Shown here: positions 19,171-29,547 of the stretch, piece after piece
How positions within the stretch are numbered: position 1 is the first letter of the stretch
Layout: each line of letters starts with the position of its first letter
Assembly (NCBI GenBank): GCA_910575495.1
Contig: CAJTFS010000007.1
Span: 54,114 to 118,113 of the forward strand
DNA from: Bacteroidales bacterium
GTDB taxonomy: Bacteria > Bacteroidota > Bacteroidia > Bacteroidales > Rikenellaceae
DNA: 64,000 nucleotides
Direction: 5' to 3'
The notes under the pieces: model-generated
Told to the model about the DNA's origin: nothing
Seen by the model: the letters and a program-made list of their open reading frames with translations, nothing else
Database searches by the model: none
Made by a program: the position numbers and the translations under genes

Positions 19171-21606
19171 ATGAACAAAAAAGATAAAATCCAGAGCGTG
19201 GAGACCGACGATGCCGGTCTCTACCCCGAACTTTTCGACGGCAAGCACAAGGTGATTCCCATCGTCACCGGAGGGGACGAGCCGCAGGAGGAGATCGACA
19301 TCCCCGAGATCATCCCCATCCTCACGCTGCGTTCTTCGGTGCTCTTCCCCGGCGCCATCACCCCCATCACCGTCGGCCGCGACAAGAGCATCTCGCTCGT
19401 GCGGGCCGTCAATGCCGACGGCGGCATCCTCGGCGCCGTGCTCCAGCGCGAGAGCGAGGTCGAGGACCCCGCGCCCGACGACATGTACAAGGTCGGCACC
19501 GCGGCGCGCATCATCAAGATTCTGGAGATGCCCAACGGCAACCTCACCGTGATACTCAACGGTCTGGAGAAGATCGAGATACGCGAATACGTCTCCACCG
19601 AGCCCTATTTCAAGGCCCGGGTCTCGGCCCTGCGCGATACGCAGCCCGACATGACGACCGTGGAGTTCGAGGCGCTCGTCGACTCGATCCGCGATGTGGC
19701 GCTCAACATCATCAACATCTCGCCCTCGATGCCCAAGGAGGCGGCGTTCGCCATCAAGAACATCGATTCGAAGCGCGGCATCATCAACTTCATCTGTTCC
19801 AACCTGGAGCTCTCCGACGAGGACCGGCAGTCGCTGCTCGAGGCGCCCGGGCTGCTGGCCCGTGCCCGCAAGCTGCTCGAAATCCTCATCCGCGAGCAGC
19901 AGCTGGCCGATCTGAAGAACGAAATCCAGGAACGCGTCAAGCAGGAGATCGACAAGCAGCAGCGCGACTACTACCTCCAGCAGCAGATGCGCACCATCCA
20001 GGACGAACTGGGCGACGGCGCCGATGCTGACATCGAGAAGATGCGCGAGCAGGCCAAAAAGAAGAACTGGCCGCGCGAGGTGGGCGAGACCTTCGAGAAA
20101 GAGTTGCAGAAGGTGGAGCGGCTCAATCCCGCCGTGGCCGAGTATTCGGTGCAGATGACCTACCTCCAGCTGCTGCTCGATCTTCCGTGGAACAACGTCA
20201 CGCCCGACAACCTCGACCTGCGCTGCGCCCGCGAGCAGCTCGACCGCGACCACTTCGGACTCGACGAGGTCAAGGAGCGTATTCTGGAGCATCTGGCCGT
20301 CATCAAGCTCAAGGGCGACCTCAAGTCGCCGATTCTCTGCCTCTACGGCCCTCCGGGCGTCGGCAAGACGTCGTTGGGCAAGTCCGTCGCCGCGGCGCTC
20401 GACCGCAAGTTCGGGCGCATCTCGCTCGGCGGTCTGCACGACGAATCGGAGATCCGCGGCCACCGGCGCACCTACATCGGCGCCATGCCGGGCCGCATCA
20501 TCCAGACGATCAAGCGCTGCGGTTCGTCCAATCCGGTCATCATCCTCGACGAGGTCGACAAGGTGACCGTCTCGAGCCACGGCGACCCTTCCAGCGCCTT
20601 GCTGGAGGTCCTCGACCCGGAGCAGAACACCACGTTCCACGACAACTACCTCGACATGGAGTACGACCTCTCCAAGGTCCTCTTCATCGCTACGGCCAAC
20701 AACATCGCCAACATCGCGCCGGCGCTGCGCGACCGCATGGAGATGATCAACATCGCCGGCTATCTCATGGAGGAGAAGGTGCGCATCGCGCTGGACCACC
20801 TCCTGCCCAAGCAGCGCGAGGCTCATGGCATCAAGGAGCAGGAACTCACGCTCACGCCCGCGCTGGTCGGGCAGATCATCTCCGGATATACCCGCGAGGC
20901 GGGCGTCCGTTCGCTCGACAAGCATCTGGCCAAAATCGCCCGGGCGCGTGCCAAGCAGATCGCCTTCGACGAGGCTTTCGCTCCCGAGCTCACGGCCAAG
21001 GACGTCGAAACCATCCTCGGCATGCCCAAGTTCCTGCGCGAGGAGTACGAGGTGGGCGGCATGATCGGCGTGGTCACCGGACTGGCCTGGACCGAGGTGG
21101 GCGGCGACATCCTCTACATCGAGTCGGTGCTTACGCCCGGCAAGGGCCGCATCAATCTCACGGGCAACCTCGGCGACGTCATGAAGGAGTCGGCCACCAT
21201 CGCCCACGAGTGGGTCATGGCCCACCATGCCGAACTGGGCATCGATCCGTCGATGTTCGAAAAACACGACATCAACATCCATGTGCCCGAGGGCGCCATT
21301 CCCAAGGACGGTCCGTCGGCCGGCATCACCATGGTCACCTCCATCGTCTCGGCCTATACAGGCCGCAAGGTCCGGGAGCGCATCGCCATGACCGGCGAAA
21401 CCACCTTGCGCGGGCGCGTGATGCCCGTCGGCGGCGTCAAGGAGAAGATTCTGGCCGCCAAGCGTGCCGGCATCGATACGCTGATTCTCTCCGAGGAGAA
21501 CCGCAAGGACATCGCTGAGATCAAACCCGAGTACATCGAGGGGCTGACGTTCCACTATGTGCGCACCAACGACGACGTGCTGGCGCTGGCGCTGGAAGCA
21601 AGGTGA
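19171..21606 (+). CDS. lon: ATP-dependent Lon protease
   Basis: An 811-residue LonA protease that degrades misfolded and regulatory proteins. Domains in order are the N-terminal substrate-binding domain ([20 protein letters not shown] onward), a coiled coil, the AAA+ module with Walker A GPPGVGKT (393-400) and the serine-lysine protease domain with [10 protein letters not shown] (Ser716) and [11 protein letters not shown] (Lys759). The start is the ATG at 19171; the open frame upstream covers the leader and valS antisense. The stop codon falls inside a heptad repeat, so the C-terminus is LALEAR. Confidence 0.97.
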   Translation: MNKKDKIQSVETDDAGLYPELFDGKHKVIPIVTGGDEPQEEIDIPEIIPILTLRSSVLFPGAITPITVGRDKSISLVRAVNADGGILGAVLQRESEVEDPAPDDMYKVGTAARIIKILEMPNGNLTVILNGLEKIEIREYVSTEPYFKARVSALRDTQPDMTTVEFEALVDSIRDVALNIINISPSMPKEAAFAIKNIDSKRGIINFICSNLELSDEDRQSLLEAPGLLARARKLLEILIREQQLADLKNEIQERVKQEIDKQQRDYYLQQQMRTIQDELGDGADADIEKMREQAKKKNWPREVGETFEKELQKVERLNPAVAEYSVQMTYLQLLLDLPWNNVTPDNLDLRCAREQLDRDHFGLDEVKERILEHLAVIKLKGDLKSPILCLYGPPGVGKTSLGKSVAAALDRKFGRISLGGLHDESEIRGHRRTYIGAMPGRIIQTIKRCGSSNPVIILDEVDKVTVSSHGDPSSALLEVLDPEQNTTFHDNYLDMEYDLSKVLFIATANNIANIAPALRDRMEMINIAGYLMEEKVRIALDHLLPKQREAHGIKEQELTLTPALVGQIISGYTREAGVRSLDKHLAKIARARAKQIAFDEAFAPELTAKDVETILGMPKFLREEYEVGGMIGVVTGLAWTEVGGDILYIESVLTPGKGRINLTGNLGDVMKESATIAHEWVMAHHAELGIDPSMFEKHDINIHVPEGAIPKDGPSAGITMVTSIVSAYTGRKVRERIAMTGETTLRGRVMPVGGVKEKILAAKRAGIDTLILSEENRKDIAEIKPEYIEGLTFHYVRTNDDVLALALEAR

Positions 21607-21623
21607 AAGGTGAAAGGTGAAAA
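21602..21623. repeat. Heptad repeat (GTGAAAG) supplying the lon stop codon
   Basis: Three copies of GTGAAAG/GTGAAAA. The first copy provides the TGA stop of lon. Because the unit is 7 bp, tandem copies place TGA in all three frames. Confidence 0.75.
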
Positions 21624-21669
21624 GCATTCGCCGGAGCCATGGAAAAGCCGCGATTCTGAATTGTGAGAT

Positions 21670-22434
21670 ATGAATTTTTTAGCCATCATTCCCGCCCGCT
21701 ACGCTTCGACGCGGTTTCCCGGCAAACCGCTGGCCCTGCTGGGCGGCAAGCCGGTCATCCGGCGCGTCTATGAGCAGGTCGTCCGGGTGCTGGACGATGC
21801 CGTGGTCGCCACCGACGACGAGCGCATCCGCGATGCGGTTCTGGAGTTCGGCGGCCGGGTCGAAATGACCTCCCCCGACCACCGCAGCGGCACGGACCGC
21901 TGCCGCGAAGCCTATGACAAGGTCTGCGCGCGCGAAGGACGGGTCTACGATGCCGTTATCAACGTGCAGGGCGACGAGCCTTTCATCCACCCGTCGCAGC
22001 TCGAAACCGTCATGCGCTGTTTCGACGATCCCGCGACCGATATCGCCACCCTCGTCAAGCCTTTTTCCGGGGCCGACGGGTTGGCCGCGCTGGAGAATCC
22101 CAATTCGCCCAAGGTGGTTCTCGACGCGCAGTCGCGGGCGCTCTGTTTTTCGCGTTCGGTCATTCCCTATCTGCGGGGCGTGCCGCGCGAGGAGTGGCTG
22201 GAGCGGCATACTTTCTACAAGCATATCGGACTCTACGCTTTCCGGTCCGAGGTTCTGCGGGCCGTCACGGCGCTGCCGCAGTCGCCGCTCGAACTGGCCG
22301 AGTCGCTCGAACAGCTGCGGTGGCTTGAGAACGGGTACCGCATCGGCGTGGGTATCTCCGACCGGGAGACCGTCGGGATCGACACCCCCGAAGACCTCGC
22401 CCGGGCCGAGGAGTTTCTTCAAAGTGAAAAGTGA
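21670..22434 (+). CDS. kdsB: 3-deoxy-manno-octulosonate cytidylyltransferase
   Basis: A 254-residue CMP-Kdo synthetase that activates Kdo with CTP for lipid A/LPS inner-core assembly. The N-terminus [20 protein letters not shown], the VATDDERI stretch and [11 protein letters not shown] are diagnostic. It is followed by kdsA and kdsD, forming a Kdo supply cluster. The last codons and the stop (SEK-stop) come from a GTGAAAAG-type repeat. Confidence 0.97.
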   Translation: MNFLAIIPARYASTRFPGKPLALLGGKPVIRRVYEQVVRVLDDAVVATDDERIRDAVLEFGGRVEMTSPDHRSGTDRCREAYDKVCAREGRVYDAVINVQGDEPFIHPSQLETVMRCFDDPATDIATLVKPFSGADGLAALENPNSPKVVLDAQSRALCFSRSVIPYLRGVPREEWLERHTFYKHIGLYAFRSEVLRAVTALPQSPLELAESLEQLRWLENGYRIGVGISDRETVGIDTPEDLARAEEFLQSEK

Positions 22435-22490
22435 CAGGTGAAAAGCGGAGACGGAAATGCCTTTCACCTTTCAATTTTAACCTTTTACCT
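22424..22490. repeat. Heptad repeats between kdsB and kdsA
   Basis: Copies of GTGAAAA/GTGACAG (about 22424-22445), then TTTCACC, TTTCAA and TTTTACC units in the opposite sense (about 22461-22490). The former contain the kdsB stop codon; the latter run up to the kdsA ATG. The two sets could pair as a hairpin. Confidence 0.65.
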
Positions 22491-23243
22491 ATGATAAAGT
22501 TCATCGCCGGTCCCTGCGTCATCGAGTCGGCCGAGTTGCTCGACACGGTCGCCGAACGCCTGACGGCCATCAACCGCCGTCTGGGCACCCGCATCATCTT
22601 CAAGGCTTCGTTCGACAAGGCCAACCGCACGTCGCTCGGGTCGTTCCGCGGTCCCGGCATCGACAAGGGGTTGCAGATGCTCGCCGACGTGCGCGCCAAA
22701 TGGGGGCTGGAGCTCCTCACCGACATCCACGAGGCCTGGCAGGCCGAACCGGCCGGCCAGGTGGTCGACGTGTTGCAGATTCCCGCTTTCCTCTGCCGGC
22801 AGACCGATCTGCTGGTGGCCGCGGCGAAGACCGGCAAAACCGTCAATATCAAGAAAGCGCAGTTCCTTTCGGGCGCCGACATGCGCTATCCCTACGAAAA
22901 GGCGCTCGAATCCGGCGCTTCCGAAATCTGGCTCACCGAGCGCGGCAACAGCTTCGGCTACAACAATCTGGTCGTCGATTTCCGCAACATTCCCGACATG
23001 CTCGCCATCGCGCCTACGGTGATCATGGACTGCACCCACTCCGTGCAGCGTCCCGGTGCAGCCAACGGCACCACGGGCGGCAACCGCGAGTTCGTGCCCG
23101 CCATGGCCCGTGCGGCCAAGGCTTTCGGTGCCGGCGGTTTCTTCTTCGAGGTGCACCCCGATCCCGACCGCGCCAAGAGCGACGGTCCCAACATGCTGCG
23201 TCTCGACGACCTCGAAGCGCTGGTCGCCGAACTGATCCGCTAA
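22491..23243 (+). CDS. kdsA: 3-deoxy-8-phosphooctulonate synthase
   Basis: A 250-residue TIM-barrel enzyme that condenses arabinose 5-phosphate and PEP into Kdo 8-phosphate. Signatures are IAGPCVIES, FKASFDKANRTS, LLTDIHE, FLCRQTDLL and MDCTHSVQRPG. The ATG at 22491 gives the family N-terminus; upstream in-frame codons cross the repeat. The substrate is made by the next gene, kdsD. Confidence 0.97.
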   Translation: MIKFIAGPCVIESAELLDTVAERLTAINRRLGTRIIFKASFDKANRTSLGSFRGPGIDKGLQMLADVRAKWGLELLTDIHEAWQAEPAGQVVDVLQIPAFLCRQTDLLVAAAKTGKTVNIKKAQFLSGADMRYPYEKALESGASEIWLTERGNSFGYNNLVVDFRNIPDMLAIAPTVIMDCTHSVQRPGAANGTTGGNREFVPAMARAAKAFGAGGFFFEVHPDPDRAKSDGPNMLRLDDLEALVAELIR

Positions 23244-23265
23244 TCCGACTTAATTGCGCGAAGCA

Positions 23266-24231
23266 ATGACCGATACGACCAAAAAACAGATTCTCGATGT
23301 GGCCCGCAAGGCCATCCGTACCGAGATGGAGGCGCTGCGCCATCTCGAGGAGACCCTCGGCGACGAATTCGCCGCTGCGGTCGAACTGATTCTTGCCTGC
23401 CGCGGCAAGTGCATCATCACGGGCATGGGCAAATCCGGTCTCGTGGGGCGCAAGATCGCGGCTACGCTCGCATCGACCGGCACGCCGAGCTTCTTCCTCC
23501 ATCCCGGCGAGGCTTTCCACGGCGACCTGGGCATGATTTCGCCCGACGACATCGTCGTGGCGCTCTCCTATTCGGGCGAGACCGACGAGATCCTCAAGAT
23601 CGTGCCTTTCATCCACTCCAACGGCAACAAACTCGTCTCCATGACGGGCAATCCCGAGTCGGCGCTGGCCAAGAATTCCGACATCCACCTCAACGTCGGA
23701 GTCAAGGAGGAGGCCTGCATCCTGCACCTCGCGCCCACGACCTCGACCACGGCGCAGATCGCCATGGGCGACGCGCTGGCCGTCTCGCTCATGCGGATGC
23801 GCAACTTCACGAGCGTCGATTTCGCGCGCCTGCATCCCGGCGGCAGCCTCGGACGGCGTCTGCTGATGACCGTCGGCAATGTCATGCGCTCGCACGACCT
23901 GCCCGTCGTGGCGCCCGACTGTCCCGCTGCGGAGATGATCCACGCCATTTCGAAAGGTGGCCTTGGGCTGATCGTCGTTTGTCGCGGCGACCGCATCGAA
24001 GGCATCGTCACCGACGGCGACGTGCGCCGCGCCATGGAGTCGCGGCGTGCGGAGTTTTTCAACATCGTGGCCGCCGACATCGCCACGCCCGCTCCCAAAA
24101 GCATCGCCGCTTCCGAAAAACTGATCGAGGCCGAGAAGATGATGACCCGCAACAAGGTCACTTCGCTGCTGGTCACCGGCGACGACGGCAAGCTCCAGGG
24201 AGTCATCCAGATTTACGACATCAAGTTGTAG
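23266..24231 (+). CDS. kdsD: Arabinose-5-phosphate isomerase
   Basis: A 321-residue KpsF/GutQ-type isomerase that makes arabinose 5-phosphate from ribulose 5-phosphate for Kdo synthesis. It has an N-terminal SIS domain (ITGMGKSGLVGRKIAATLAS, VALSYSGETDEIL) and a C-terminal pair of CBS domains (from about residue 205). The start is the ATG at 23266, 22 bp after kdsA. The set kdsB-kdsA-kdsD lacks only the phosphatase kdsC, which must be elsewhere. Confidence 0.96.
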   Translation: MTDTTKKQILDVARKAIRTEMEALRHLEETLGDEFAAAVELILACRGKCIITGMGKSGLVGRKIAATLASTGTPSFFLHPGEAFHGDLGMISPDDIVVALSYSGETDEILKIVPFIHSNGNKLVSMTGNPESALAKNSDIHLNVGVKEEACILHLAPTTSTTAQIAMGDALAVSLMRMRNFTSVDFARLHPGGSLGRRLLMTVGNVMRSHDLPVVAPDCPAAEMIHAISKGGLGLIVVCRGDRIEGIVTDGDVRRAMESRRAEFFNIVAADIATPAPKSIAASEKLIEAEKMMTRNKVTSLLVTGDDGKLQGVIQIYDIKL

Positions 24232-24263
24232 TTTTTAGGGACGCTTCCCGGTTCGGCGTCCGG

Positions 24264-24336
24264 CAGTTTCCGCCTCGGAGTGGCAAGGGTCACGGTTCTT
24301 GCCAGAGAGGTGGTAGATTCTGCAATCCGCTGGCGG
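24264..24336 (+). repeat. Degenerate stand-alone copy of the cassette 5' block
   Basis: This stretch aligns with the first 75 bp of the inverted-end cassettes at 42.3-54.7 kb: CAG-TTCC, CGGAGTGGC, ACGG-TC, CCAG, and AGATTC-GCAATCCGCTG-CGG are kept in order. No lectin-like module follows and the AAAACAGCTTC end is lost. It looks like a decayed or partial sixth copy. Confidence 0.6.
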
Positions 24337-24408
24337 CGCAATGGCGCGGGAGGGTAAAAGGGATTGTCCAGTTTCTTGCGGTTGTTTGCCACCGGTTTTT
24401 GTCGGTTT

Positions 24409-24478
24409 TGCAATTCGTGGAATTGCGTTGTTTGCAGTCGTTTTTTCGGAGATTGCTATTTGCAATTCAAGAATTGCG
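24409..24478. repeat. Two near-identical palindromes (GCAATTC...GAATTGC)
   Basis: GCAATTC-gtg-GAATTGC (about 24410-24426) and GCAATTC-aa-GAATTGC (about 24460-24475) lie 34 bp apart in the gap between the convergent kdsD and oxyR-like genes. They could form hairpins or be protein sites; function is unknown. Confidence 0.5.
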
Positions 24479-24479
24479 C

Positions 24480-24552
24480 GAGCCGCAGTCTCCCAACGTA
24501 GAGACTCGCCGCTTCGGCTTTCGCCGGGCTCACCCCCGCAGGCTGCGTTCGC
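24480..24552. repeat. Copy 4 of a GC-rich multi-hairpin repeat (diverged)
   Basis: The order GAGCCGCAG-CTCCC, CGCCGGGC and CCCCGCAGGCTGCG matches, with changes, the repeats at 28978-29067, 43438-43513 and 54431-54511. It can fold as a hairpin with CGCAG(C/T)CT and AGGCTGCG as the outer stem. Confidence 0.5.
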
Positions 24553-24644
24553 TTCGTTCAGAAAGAGCGCAGGTTCGCAGGCTTGGATTCAAATTCTGTC
24601 TCAGCCGGCCGCAGAAGCATTCGTGCCGAAGCCGGCGGGGCGAG

Positions 24645-24661
24645 CCCCGTTAAGAACGGGG
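24645..24661 (-). terminator. Possible terminator hairpin after the OxyR-like gene
   Basis: CCCCGTT-aag-AACGGGG is a perfect 7-bp stem 40 bp after the stop of the OxyR-like gene. It has no strong T tail, so confidence is modest. Confidence 0.4.
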
Positions 24662-24700
24662 ATTTGTAAATTCTGCGAGCCTCCGCAGGGCGGGGCGGGC

Positions 24701-25615
24701 CTATTTTCCGGTGCCGGCTTCGTGGTGCGAACCGGCGTGGGCCAGGATGGTGTCGGTCAGGGCCCGGATGATCGAATTCTTCACATAGGTGCGCCGCACG
24801 GCGATGGCTATCTTGCGCGACGTGGCTCCCTTGGCCAGCATCTTCAGCCGGTCCCGCCGCTCGGCGGGGATGTATTCCACGGCCATCTCCGGAATGACGG
24901 TCAGGCACGACGTGCAGTCGACGATGCGCATCAGCGTCTCCAGCGAACCCGATTCGAAGGTGTAGTGGGCCGGCATGCTGCGGCGCGCCTGGCACAGCTC
25001 GATGATCTGGTCGCGCATGCAGTTGCCCGGGCTCAGAATCACCAGATCCTTCAGGTCGATGTCTTCGATGCGGATGTTCTGCCGTTCGTAGAGCGGGTTT
25101 TCCGGCGACACGTAGGCGAAGAAGCGGTCGTTGAACAGCTCCTGTTCGAGAATCCCCTCGCCGCACGTCCCGCTCGCCACCAGCGCCGCGTCGATGCGGT
25201 CGCGCTTGAGCGCCTCGACGATCTCCGAAGTCACCATCTCCGAAATCTCCAGCTCCACCTTGGGGTAGTCGCGCACGAAGGCCGGGATGAACTTGTGCAG
25301 CAGGTAGGGCGCGATGGTCGGAATGACGCCCAGGCGCAGTTTTCCGGCCGTCTCGCCTTTGAGTTCCGCCACGGCTTCCTTGATGTAGTTGTAGGCGGCA
25401 AGGGTGTTGCGCGCCTGCTCCAGCACCACTTCGCCCGCTTCGGTCGGGATGACCGGTTTCTTCGAGCGGTCGAGCAGCACTACGCCCAACTCTTCTTCGA
25501 GCGCCTTCACCTGCATGCTCAGCGAGGGTTGGGTCACGAAACAATGTTCCGCGGCAAGCGAGAAACTCCCGCAGTTGGCCACCGCCAGGAGGTATTCGAG
25601 CTGAATGATGGTCAT
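24701..25615 (-). CDS. oxyR: OxyR-type LysR-family hydrogen peroxide regulator
   Basis: A 304-residue LysR-type regulator. The N-terminal winged helix (LEYLLAVANCGSFSLAAEHC, QPSLSMQVKALEEELG) is followed by a substrate-binding-like domain. The stretch SPGNCMRDQIIELC has two cysteines nine residues apart, the spacing of the redox pair Cys199/Cys208 of E. coli OxyR, and keeps CxRDQ. This supports a peroxide sensor that forms a disulfide. No catalase or Dps gene is adjacent. A TACTTTCG sequence (25645-25638) upstream resembles a -7 box. Confidence 0.9.
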   Translation of the reverse strand: MTIIQLEYLLAVANCGSFSLAAEHCFVTQPSLSMQVKALEEELGVVLLDRSKKPVIPTEAGEVVLEQARNTLAAYNYIKEAVAELKGETAGKLRLGVIPTIAPYLLHKFIPAFVRDYPKVELEISEMVTSEIVEALKRDRIDAALVASGTCGEGILEQELFNDRFFAYVSPENPLYERQNIRIEDIDLKDLVILSPGNCMRDQIIELCQARRSMPAHYTFESGSLETLMRIVDCTSCLTVIPEMAVEYIPAERRDRLKMLAKGATSRKIAIAVRRTYVKNSIIRALTDTILAHAGSHHEAGTGK

Positions 25616-25697
25616 AATGGAAGTCTATTTTCGTGGACGAAAGTATAAAAAAAAACGATATTCGGCAACTTTTTTAGGTCGCACACGCGCTTTTTCG

Positions 25698-25705
25698 TAA
25701 GTTTG
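25698..25705 (+). promoter_or_regulatory. -7 box (TAAGTTTG), probable trpS promoter
   Basis: A TANNTTTG match with a T-rich sequence (TTTTTT) at the -33 distance. It overlaps a GCACA/TGTGC inverted repeat (25681-25709). The leader to the trpS ATG is about 150 nt with no T-box features that I can see. Confidence 0.5.
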
Positions 25706-25716
25706 TGCGTGTTTAG

Positions 25717-26991
<1,275 letters not shown>

Positions 26992-27087
26992 TTCACGAGT
27001 TGCAATTTCGCCGGCATCCGTGGTGCGGGTGCCGGACGGTTGGTAAAAAGGGTGAATTTTGAATTCTCAATTCTGAATTCAGGAAAA

Positions 27088-28869
27088 ATGCGTCTCCGCA
27101 CCGAACGTCTCTACACCTATTTCCTCCACCTTACGCGGAGGCTCTCCACCCGCCAGGTGATGATGCTGCTCGCCGTGTTGGTCGGTGCGCTGGCCGGTGC
27201 GGCCACCTATTTGTTCGAGGTGCTGCTTTACGCCATCAAGGGCGGGTTGACGCGGTGGTTCCCGGTCGAGAGCGGCCATCCGCTTTTTCTGATCTATCCT
27301 GTCGTCGGTATCGTTCTGGCCACGCTTTTTGTCCGTTATATCGTCCGCGACAACATTTCCGAGGGCGTCACGCGCGTGTTGCAGGCCATGTCGAGCAAGA
27401 ATTCGCGCATCGCCCGCCACAACTGCTGGACTTCGGTGGTCGGCGGCGCCACCACCATCGGATTCGGCGGTTCGGTGGGCCCCGAGGCCCCCATCGTGCT
27501 GACCGGAGCCGCCATCGGCTCCAACGTCGGCAAACTTTTCCGGCTCAACTACAAGCACACCACGCTGCTGCTCTGCTGCGGCGCCGGAGCCGCCATCGCC
27601 GCCATCTTCAAGGCGCCGATCACCGGCATCGTCTTCGTGCTCGAAATCCTGATGCTCGACATCACGGCCGCTTCGGTCATCCCGCTGCTGATCGCCTCCA
27701 TCACGGCCACCACCATGGCGTTCATGCTGCGCGATTTCGATCCCATCCTGGCCGTCACGCTCAAGCCCCAGGACGCTTTCGAGTTGTGGCAGATTCCGCT
27801 TTTCATCTTGCTGGGCATCTGCTGCGGGCTTATGTCGTGGTACTTCACCTCCATGAATTCGCGCGTCGGCACCTTCTTCAAGGGGCTCGACCGGCAGTAC
27901 AAGAAGTGGATCGCCGGCGGTGCCCTGCTCGGCGTGCTGATCTTCATCTTCCCACCGCTCTACGGTGAGGGTTACGAGGGCATCACTTCGCTCATGCACG
28001 GCCATCCCGAGGCGCTGTTCGACAATTCGTTCTTCTACGCGTTCCGCAACATCGACTGGGTGGCCATCCTGTTCGTCATCGCCATCATGTTCTTCAAGGT
28101 CATCGCCATGTCGGCCACCAACGCCGCGGGCGGCGTCGGCGGTACTTTCGCGCCGTCGCTCTTCGTCGGCGCCTTCACCGGTGCGGCACTGGCCCTCACG
28201 TGCAACGTCCTTTTCGACTGGCAGGTGTCGCTCGTGTCGTTCACGCTCGTGGGCATGGCCGGCGTCATGGCCGGCGTCATGAACGCCCCGCTCACCTCCA
28301 TTTTCCTCATCGCCGAGTTGTCGAACGGCTACGGACTCTTCATCCCGCTGATGATCACGGCCTGCATCTCGTTCGCCGTGGGCTACTGGCTCGACCCCGA
28401 TTCGATCTACACCAAGCAGCTGCGCCTGCGGGGCGAGCTGCTCACCCACGACAAGGACCAGTCGGTCTTCGTCTTTCTGAAGCTCGACGAGCTGATGGAG
28501 ACCGACTTCATCCGCATCCGCCAGCGCATGACTTTGGGCGACCTGGTGCACATCATCTCCAGCGCCCGGCGCAACATCTTCCCCGTCATCGACGAGTTCG
28601 GACGCCTCTTGGGCGTCGTGCAGCTCGACGACCTGCGCGAAGACATGTTCAAGCGCGAGAAGTACGGCCATCCCGTCACCGACTACATGATCCAGCCGCC
28701 CGACCGCATCCTCGAGCACGAGTCTATCCAGAGCATCCTGCCCAAGTTCGAGGACAAGCACACGTGGATGCTGCCCGTGGTCGACAAGCAGGGACGCTAC
28801 CTCGGTTTCATCTCCAAGTCGCGGATCCTCAACGCCTACCGCGAGCAGCTGGTCAAGATCCAGCAATGA
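27088..28869 (+). CDS. ClC-family chloride channel/antiporter with C-terminal CBS pair
   Basis: A 593-residue membrane protein with about ten hydrophobic helices (residues 20-440) and two CBS domains (about 450-593) that may bind nucleotides. The selectivity stretch GFGGSVGPEAPIVLTG aligns with GREGP of E. coli ClC, and the gating glutamate is kept (GPEAP). GGVGGTFAPSLFVGA matches the second GxFxP filter motif. The serine motif GSGIP is replaced by NISEGV. A Cl-/H+ exchange role is possible but not proven. The start is the ATG at 27088, just after an AATTC-rich repeat. Confidence 0.92.
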   Translation: MRLRTERLYTYFLHLTRRLSTRQVMMLLAVLVGALAGAATYLFEVLLYAIKGGLTRWFPVESGHPLFLIYPVVGIVLATLFVRYIVRDNISEGVTRVLQAMSSKNSRIARHNCWTSVVGGATTIGFGGSVGPEAPIVLTGAAIGSNVGKLFRLNYKHTTLLLCCGAGAAIAAIFKAPITGIVFVLEILMLDITAASVIPLLIASITATTMAFMLRDFDPILAVTLKPQDAFELWQIPLFILLGICCGLMSWYFTSMNSRVGTFFKGLDRQYKKWIAGGALLGVLIFIFPPLYGEGYEGITSLMHGHPEALFDNSFFYAFRNIDWVAILFVIAIMFFKVIAMSATNAAGGVGGTFAPSLFVGAFTGAALALTCNVLFDWQVSLVSFTLVGMAGVMAGVMNAPLTSIFLIAELSNGYGLFIPLMITACISFAVGYWLDPDSIYTKQLRLRGELLTHDKDQSVFVFLKLDELMETDFIRIRQRMTLGDLVHIISSARRNIFPVIDEFGRLLGVVQLDDLREDMFKREKYGHPVTDYMIQPPDRILEHESIQSILPKFEDKHTWMLPVVDKQGRYLGFISKSRILNAYREQLVKIQQ

Positions 28870-28977
28870 CCGGCGGCCCGGTCGGCCGGGCGAAGCCTTT
28901 TTTCGGTTCGTTGCGTTTCGGGCGGGCGGTAGGAATTGTAATGCTTATCTGTAATAATGTCCGTCTGCCGTTTTTTT

Positions 28978-29067
28978 GCGGCTCTCGGAGCCGCGCGGGC
29001 CGCAGCCTCCCCCGGCGGAGGCCCGCAACCGTCCGCCTGTCGCCGGGCGTGCCCCGCAGGCTGCGGT
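28978..29067. repeat. Copy 1 of the GC-rich multi-hairpin repeat
   Basis: It begins with the perfect hairpin GCGGCTC-tcg-GAGCCGC and continues with GGGCCGCAGCCTCCCCCGG, CGGAGGCCCGCAA and CCCCGCAGGCTGCG. The same blocks occur inside cassettes C and E and, diverged, at 24480. It lies between the ClC gene and the PAS gene and may act as a terminator. Confidence 0.65.
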
Positions 29068-29163
29068 CCGTCGACCAACAAACCGAATACGGAGTCGAAC
29101 AGGGTATGCTTGCGGATAAGCATGGAGTGATATATTCGTTTTCAACCTTATACTTTGTCAGTC

Positions 29164-29487
29164 ATGCAGGATGTTTGGTCCGACGAACTCGACTGCGCCG
29201 TGACGGTGTGCGACACCGACGGCGTGGTGATCTACCAGAACGGCCGTTCGCGCGAGGTGAACGGCGGGATGCAGGGCAAGTCGCTGATTCCGTGTCATAA
29301 CGAACGTTCGCGGACCATCATCCGGCGTTTGCTGGACGAAGGCGGCCGCAACGTCTACACGATCGAGAAGAAGGGCGTGCGCAAATTGATCTACCAGACC
29401 GTCTGGCGCCGGGAGGGCCGGGTGTGCGGACTGGTCGAGTACTCGATGGAGATCCCGTCCGAAATGCCTCACTATGTCCGCGGATAA
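29164..29487 (+). CDS. Stand-alone PAS-domain protein
   Basis: A 107-residue protein that is almost only a PAS fold: LDCAVTVCDTDGVVIYQN, then NGGMQGKSLIPCHNERSR and a C-terminal strand RVCGLVEYSMEIP. It has no kinase, cyclase or DNA-binding domain and no signal peptide. It probably senses a ligand or redox state and acts through a partner. The start is the ATG at 29164. The next gene begins about 60 bp later on the same strand. Confidence 0.75.
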   Translation: MQDVWSDELDCAVTVCDTDGVVIYQNGRSREVNGGMQGKSLIPCHNERSRTIIRRLLDEGGRNVYTIEKKGVRKLIYQTVWRREGRVCGLVEYSMEIPSEMPHYVRG

Positions 29488-29547
29488 TTCGGGCGCCCGA
29501 AGCGTTCGATTGCTCCGATGGATGACGTTTATTCTTTTGTTTCTGTC

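Noticed and set aside
27472..27500. Loss of the gating glutamate in the ClC protein
   Set aside because: A first look at GSVGPE suggested Val at that place, but aligning GPEAP with GREGP shows that the glutamate is kept.
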